Source of the DNA: Kiritimatiellia bacterium
GTDB lineage: Bacteria; Verrucomicrobiota; Kiritimatiellia; JAAZAB01
Assembly: GCA_018400335.1 (NCBI GenBank)
Contig: JAGYMT010000081.1
Location: forward strand, 1 to 7,300
Direction of reading: 5' to 3'
DNA: 7,300 nucleotides
The notes beneath the pieces are model-generated. The model had not been told where the DNA came from. It worked only from the letters and a program-made list of their open reading frames with translations, and made no database searches. Positions 4,815 to 7,300 of this stretch are shown here, one piece after another; the first letter of the stretch is position 1; the number at the start of each line of letters is the position of its first letter. The translations under genes were made by a program, and so were the position numbers.

Positions 4815-6581
4815 ATGCTTTCTAATCAGCAGAACAACATGGAACCGGCGCCAAGCAACTTGTCCCGTCCGCTTCTTCGCGCGGCCGCCATAATGCTCTG
4901 CGCCGCGTTCCTCATCATGCTTTTCTGGCGCGGGCTGTCTGACCCCAGCGAGGGCCGCTACGCCGAGGTCCCGCGCGAAATGGTCGAAAGCGGGCAATGG
5001 CTGACCATGCGCCTGTTCGGTTATTACTATTATGAAAAGCCGCCGCTCGCCTATTGGAGCGTCGCTCCGGCCCTGAAGCTGCTGGGCGTAAGCGACTCTG
5101 CCGCGCGCGTTCCGTTGCTTATCAATGCCCTTCTGCTCGGAGGCGTCTTCTTCCTGCTGGCGCGCAAACACTGGCATGGAAGGAATCTGGGGTTGCCGCT
5201 GCTTGTTTCGGCCTCCGCGGCCGGAAGCATGGCTGGATTCTGCATACTCCTCACTGACCCTTTCCTGACATTATGGTTCAGCGCCACCTGCGCGTGCTTG
5301 TTCCGGGGTTTCGCGCCGGGCGCTTCGCACAGACACAGGGCATGGTTCCTCGTTCTTGCGGCAATCGCGGCGTTCCTGGGGTTTCTCACCAAGGGGGCCG
5401 TGGCCGTTGTTCTGCCCGGCGGCATTCTCTTATGCTGGCTGCTCTGGGAGCGGCGGCTGCTCTCGCTTCTGACGCCGGGGCTGGCGCCGGCGGCACTCAT
5501 CTTCATCGGCCTTCTCGCCCCCGTCCTATGGGTGCTTGAGCAGCACAATCCCGGGTTCTTCTATCATTTCATATATCAGGAGCACATCGCCCGGTTCACA
5601 GGCACTCGCGAGATGCAGCTTCATTCCGAACCGCCCTACTTCTACCTGATCGTCATCCCCGCTCTCCTGCTTCCGTGGTCATTCTTCCTCGTTCGCGCCG
5701 TGCGCGCCATGTTCACACAACGCGCCCTTTCACTGCGAGCCGGGAATGCCGGATCGGGAGAAAACCATTCCCTGACGCGATTCCTTGTGACATGGGTTGT
5801 GGTGGTCGTTGGATTCTTCTCCATCAGCACGGGGAAAATGATGTCCTACATGCTCCCCGCCCTCCCGCCTTTAACGATGTTGCTGGGCAGATGGGGTATA
5901 GCCGAGCCGCTGGACGGATCCGGCCGCGACGAGCGCCTGTGGAAGCTCGGCACCGGCGGCATGCTTTTGTCGGTCTTCGTGCTCGCGGGTGCATGGCTGA
6001 TCAGCTATTTCCAACTTCTGCCGGGGGACATGATAGATCGCATAACGGGCCTCAGTATACTGGCTTACCTGCCGATGGCCATCGCGCTTGTTCTTTGCTT
6101 CAGGAAACGGGCCTATATGAAACCGGAGCCGCTGGTTATCCTTGCATCAACCTTTCTGCTTGTGATAGCGGTCATGCTCTCGCCGCTTGCAGGCAAGGAT
6201 TTCAACGCCCGCGTGCCCAGGAACTCGCGCCCGGTCTACACGCAGTTCGCGGAGATCCTGGAGCCGGAAGACCGTGTCGTCATGCTCTGGAATTACCGGC
6301 CATCGCTTCCGTTCTATATTCAACGCCCGGTCGTGCTGTTCCAGGAGAAGAACGAACTGGAATACGGCATGCGCATCGAGCCGGACAGAAGGGATCGCTA
6401 TCTCGACACGATTGAGGAACTGGCGGAGTTCGTCGAATCCTCGCCGGGGCGCGTCTTCGCGCTCATTGAGCCCAAGTTCATTGAGAACAAGTTCCTTCCG
6501 ATGAACGTGCCGCACGTGCGCCTTCCGCTTGAGGGCAACAGGGACACGGTATTCCTTGAACTACTTCCGGAGGACGGATAA
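4815..6581 (+). CDS. ArnT-like polytopic glycosyltransferase (GT83/PMT superfamily)
   Basis: A 588-residue integral membrane GT-C-fold enzyme that should transfer a sugar from a polyprenyl-phosphate carrier to a lipid or protein acceptor on the periplasmic face. ArnT landmarks: DPSEGRYAEVPREM (43-56) with the first-loop acidic D43; YYEKPPLAYW (72-81) with the E74-K75 pair; LTDPFLTLWF (146-155) with D148; QEHIARFTG (255-263); SEPPYFYLIVIPALLLPWS (271-289); and STGKMMSYMLPALPPL (338-353). About a dozen hydrophobic segments, the first near 20-38, are followed by a soluble C-terminal domain (about 465-588) containing SLPFYIQRPVVLF (497-509). ArnT itself adds aminoarabinose to lipid A; the sugar and acceptor here are unknown, and no arn genes adjoin. 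The start is uncertain: ATG 4815 or ATG 4839, neither with a clear Shine-Dalgarno. Four bases separate its stop from the next gene. Confidence 0.88.
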   Translation: MLSNQQNNMEPAPSNLSRPLLRAAAIMLCAAFLIMLFWRGLSDPSEGRYAEVPREMVESGQWLTMRLFGYYYYEKPPLAYWSVAPALKLLGVSDSAARVPLLINALLLGGVFFLLARKHWHGRNLGLPLLVSASAAGSMAGFCILLTDPFLTLWFSATCACLFRGFAPGASHRHRAWFLVLAAIAAFLGFLTKGAVAVVLPGGILLCWLLWERRLLSLLTPGLAPAALIFIGLLAPVLWVLEQHNPGFFYHFIYQEHIARFTGTREMQLHSEPPYFYLIVIPALLLPWSFFLVRAVRAMFTQRALSLRAGNAGSGENHSLTRFLVTWVVVVVGFFSISTGKMMSYMLPALPPLTMLLGRWGIAEPLDGSGRDERLWKLGTGGMLLSVFVLAGAWLISYFQLLPGDMIDRITGLSILAYLPMAIALVLCFRKRAYMKPEPLVILASTFLLVIAVMLSPLAGKDFNARVPRNSRPVYTQFAEILEPEDRVVMLWNYRPSLPFYIQRPVVLFQEKNELEYGMRIEPDRRDRYLDTIEELAEFVESSPGRVFALIEPKFIENKFLPMNVPHVRLPLEGNRDTVFLELLPEDG

Positions 6582-6585
6582 ACAC

Positions 6586-7278
6586 ATGAATACTCTTGCG
6601 CAAATACCCGTTAAGTTCGAACATGACAAGCTGCTTCCGAAACTGCGCATTGAGCCCGGCAGTCAGGATGCGGACGACCTTGCGGCGCTCATCGAGCTGG
6701 TCTCGAAGTCGGCCAATCCCAAGGCCGTGTTCGATGTTTGCTACGTGGGCGCAAGAACAGGCGACACCGTGGCCGTGGCCGAATCCGTCTTCACCAGCCG
6801 GACCCTCCGCGTGAACCTCGACAAGGTTGAACGCGTCTTCCCGTTCGTCGCGACGTGCGGAGCCGAGTTCGACTGCGTCAGCATTCCCGACGACGACATC
6901 GTGAAACAGTACTGGCTTGACGAGCTCAAGGCGACAGCGCTGTGCGCGGCGCGTGATCACCTTTTCACTCATCTCAAAAAGACGTTCGGGCTGCACAAGG
7001 TAACCAGCATGAGCCCGGGATCCGGCGACCTGGAGGTGTGGCCGATCGAGCAGCAGAAGATTCTCTTCGCGCTGCTCGGCGATGTCGAAGCCGCGGCCGG
7101 CGTCCGCCTCACGGACACCTGTCTCATGATCCCCAACAAGACGATCTCGGGCATCGCCTATCCCGCCGAAATCACGTTCGAGACCTGCCGGCTCTGCCAC
7201 CGCCAAAACTGCCCCGGCCGGCTGGCGCCGCTTGATGAGAAGCTCTATAAGAGCATTAATCCTAGAAAGAGCAATTGA
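6586..7278 (+). CDS. Standalone methionine-synthase reactivation-domain-like protein
   Basis: A 230-residue protein resembling the AdoMet-binding activation domain at the C-terminus of cobalamin-dependent methionine synthase (MetH). In MetH that domain supports reductive methylation of inactive cob(II)alamin. Recognisable: FPFVATCGAEFD (85-96); YWLDELKATALCAARDHL (109-126); MSPGSGDLEVWPIEQQKILF (142-161); and LTDTCLMIPNKTISGIAYP (175-193), like the PxKSxSGI segment of MetH. After this comes a cysteine cluster C201-x2-C204-x4-C209 followed by PGRLAPLDEKLY, absent from E. coli MetH but usual, as I recall, in standalone versions from anaerobes, where MetH may lack its own domain. ATG 6586 is chosen because GGAGGA (6569-6574) lies 11 bases upstream, inside the preceding gene; upstream in-frame codons are glycosyltransferase sequence. 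The partner could be a split MetH or another corrinoid methyltransferase; none is in the window. Confidence 0.82.
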   Translation: MNTLAQIPVKFEHDKLLPKLRIEPGSQDADDLAALIELVSKSANPKAVFDVCYVGARTGDTVAVAESVFTSRTLRVNLDKVERVFPFVATCGAEFDCVSIPDDDIVKQYWLDELKATALCAARDHLFTHLKKTFGLHKVTSMSPGSGDLEVWPIEQQKILFALLGDVEAAAGVRLTDTCLMIPNKTISGIAYPAEITFETCRLCHRQNCPGRLAPLDEKLYKSINPRKSN

Positions 7279-7300
7279 ATATCCAATATCCAACAAGGAA
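7278..7300. repeat. Start of an AATATCC heptamer repeat
   Basis: Directly at the stop codon of the preceding gene the sequence reads AATATCC, AATATCC, AACAAGG, AA up to the window edge. That is two perfect 7-bp units and one variant, sharing the final A of the TGA. I recall similar AATATCCAATATCCAACAAGGAAT-type intergenic arrays from several environmental bacterial lineages. Its extent cannot be seen. Confidence 0.5.

Noticed and set aside
6478..7296. Minus-strand 272-residue frame opposite the reactivation protein
   Set aside because: Antisense shadow; the plus-strand protein has clear family motifs and a ribosome binding site.

Overview
The window looks like a fragment of an environmental, moderately GC-rich, Gram-negative-type bacterial genome. 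It holds six protein genes. Nothing fixes the phylum. An ArnT-like lipid glycosyltransferase argues for an outer-membrane organism. The intergenic repeats (an imperfect palindrome with a GGAGAGCCCGCCC arm, and AATATCC heptamers at the right edge) are of a kind I associate from memory with PVC-type genomes (Kiritimatiellota, Lentisphaerota, Verrucomicrobiota, Planctomycetota). That placement is a weak inference.

Left edge (1-207): no supportable gene. It holds a REP-like pair of GC-rich hairpins just beyond the end of a minus-strand gene. Minus strand, 208-423: a 71-residue zinc-ribbon protein of unknown role.

Minus strand, 536-4424: a tight three-gene operon read right to left. It encodes a Gfo/Idh/MocA-family dehydrogenase, a class III PLP aminotransferase and a uronate isomerase of the divergent Bh0493-like subgroup. 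The first two genes are 5 bp apart and the last two overlap in ATGA, so they are almost certainly co-transcribed and probably translationally coupled. A redox enzyme, an amine-transfer enzyme and an aldose/ketose isomerase together suggest a pathway for a uronic acid or amino-sugar acid. The substrate cannot be read from the sequence.

Divergent intergenic region (4425-4814): a possible promoter for the minus-strand operon, a 119-bp REP/MITE-like imperfect palindrome, a second smaller hairpin followed by eight Ts, and a perfect TATAAT immediately before the plus-strand gene.

Plus strand, 4815-7278: a polytopic ArnT-like (GT83/PMT superfamily) glycosyltransferase. Four bases after its stop begins a standalone protein resembling the reactivation domain of cobalamin-dependent methionine synthase. 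The two are probably co-transcribed, though no shared pathway is evident. The last 23 bases begin a heptamer repeat that runs off the window.

I see no CRISPR array, tRNA, rRNA, transposase or phage gene. The most unusual points are the dehydrogenase-aminotransferase-isomerase operon, the residue changes in its isomerase and dehydrogenase, and the structured intergenic region. I do not see a clearly new defence or mobile system.
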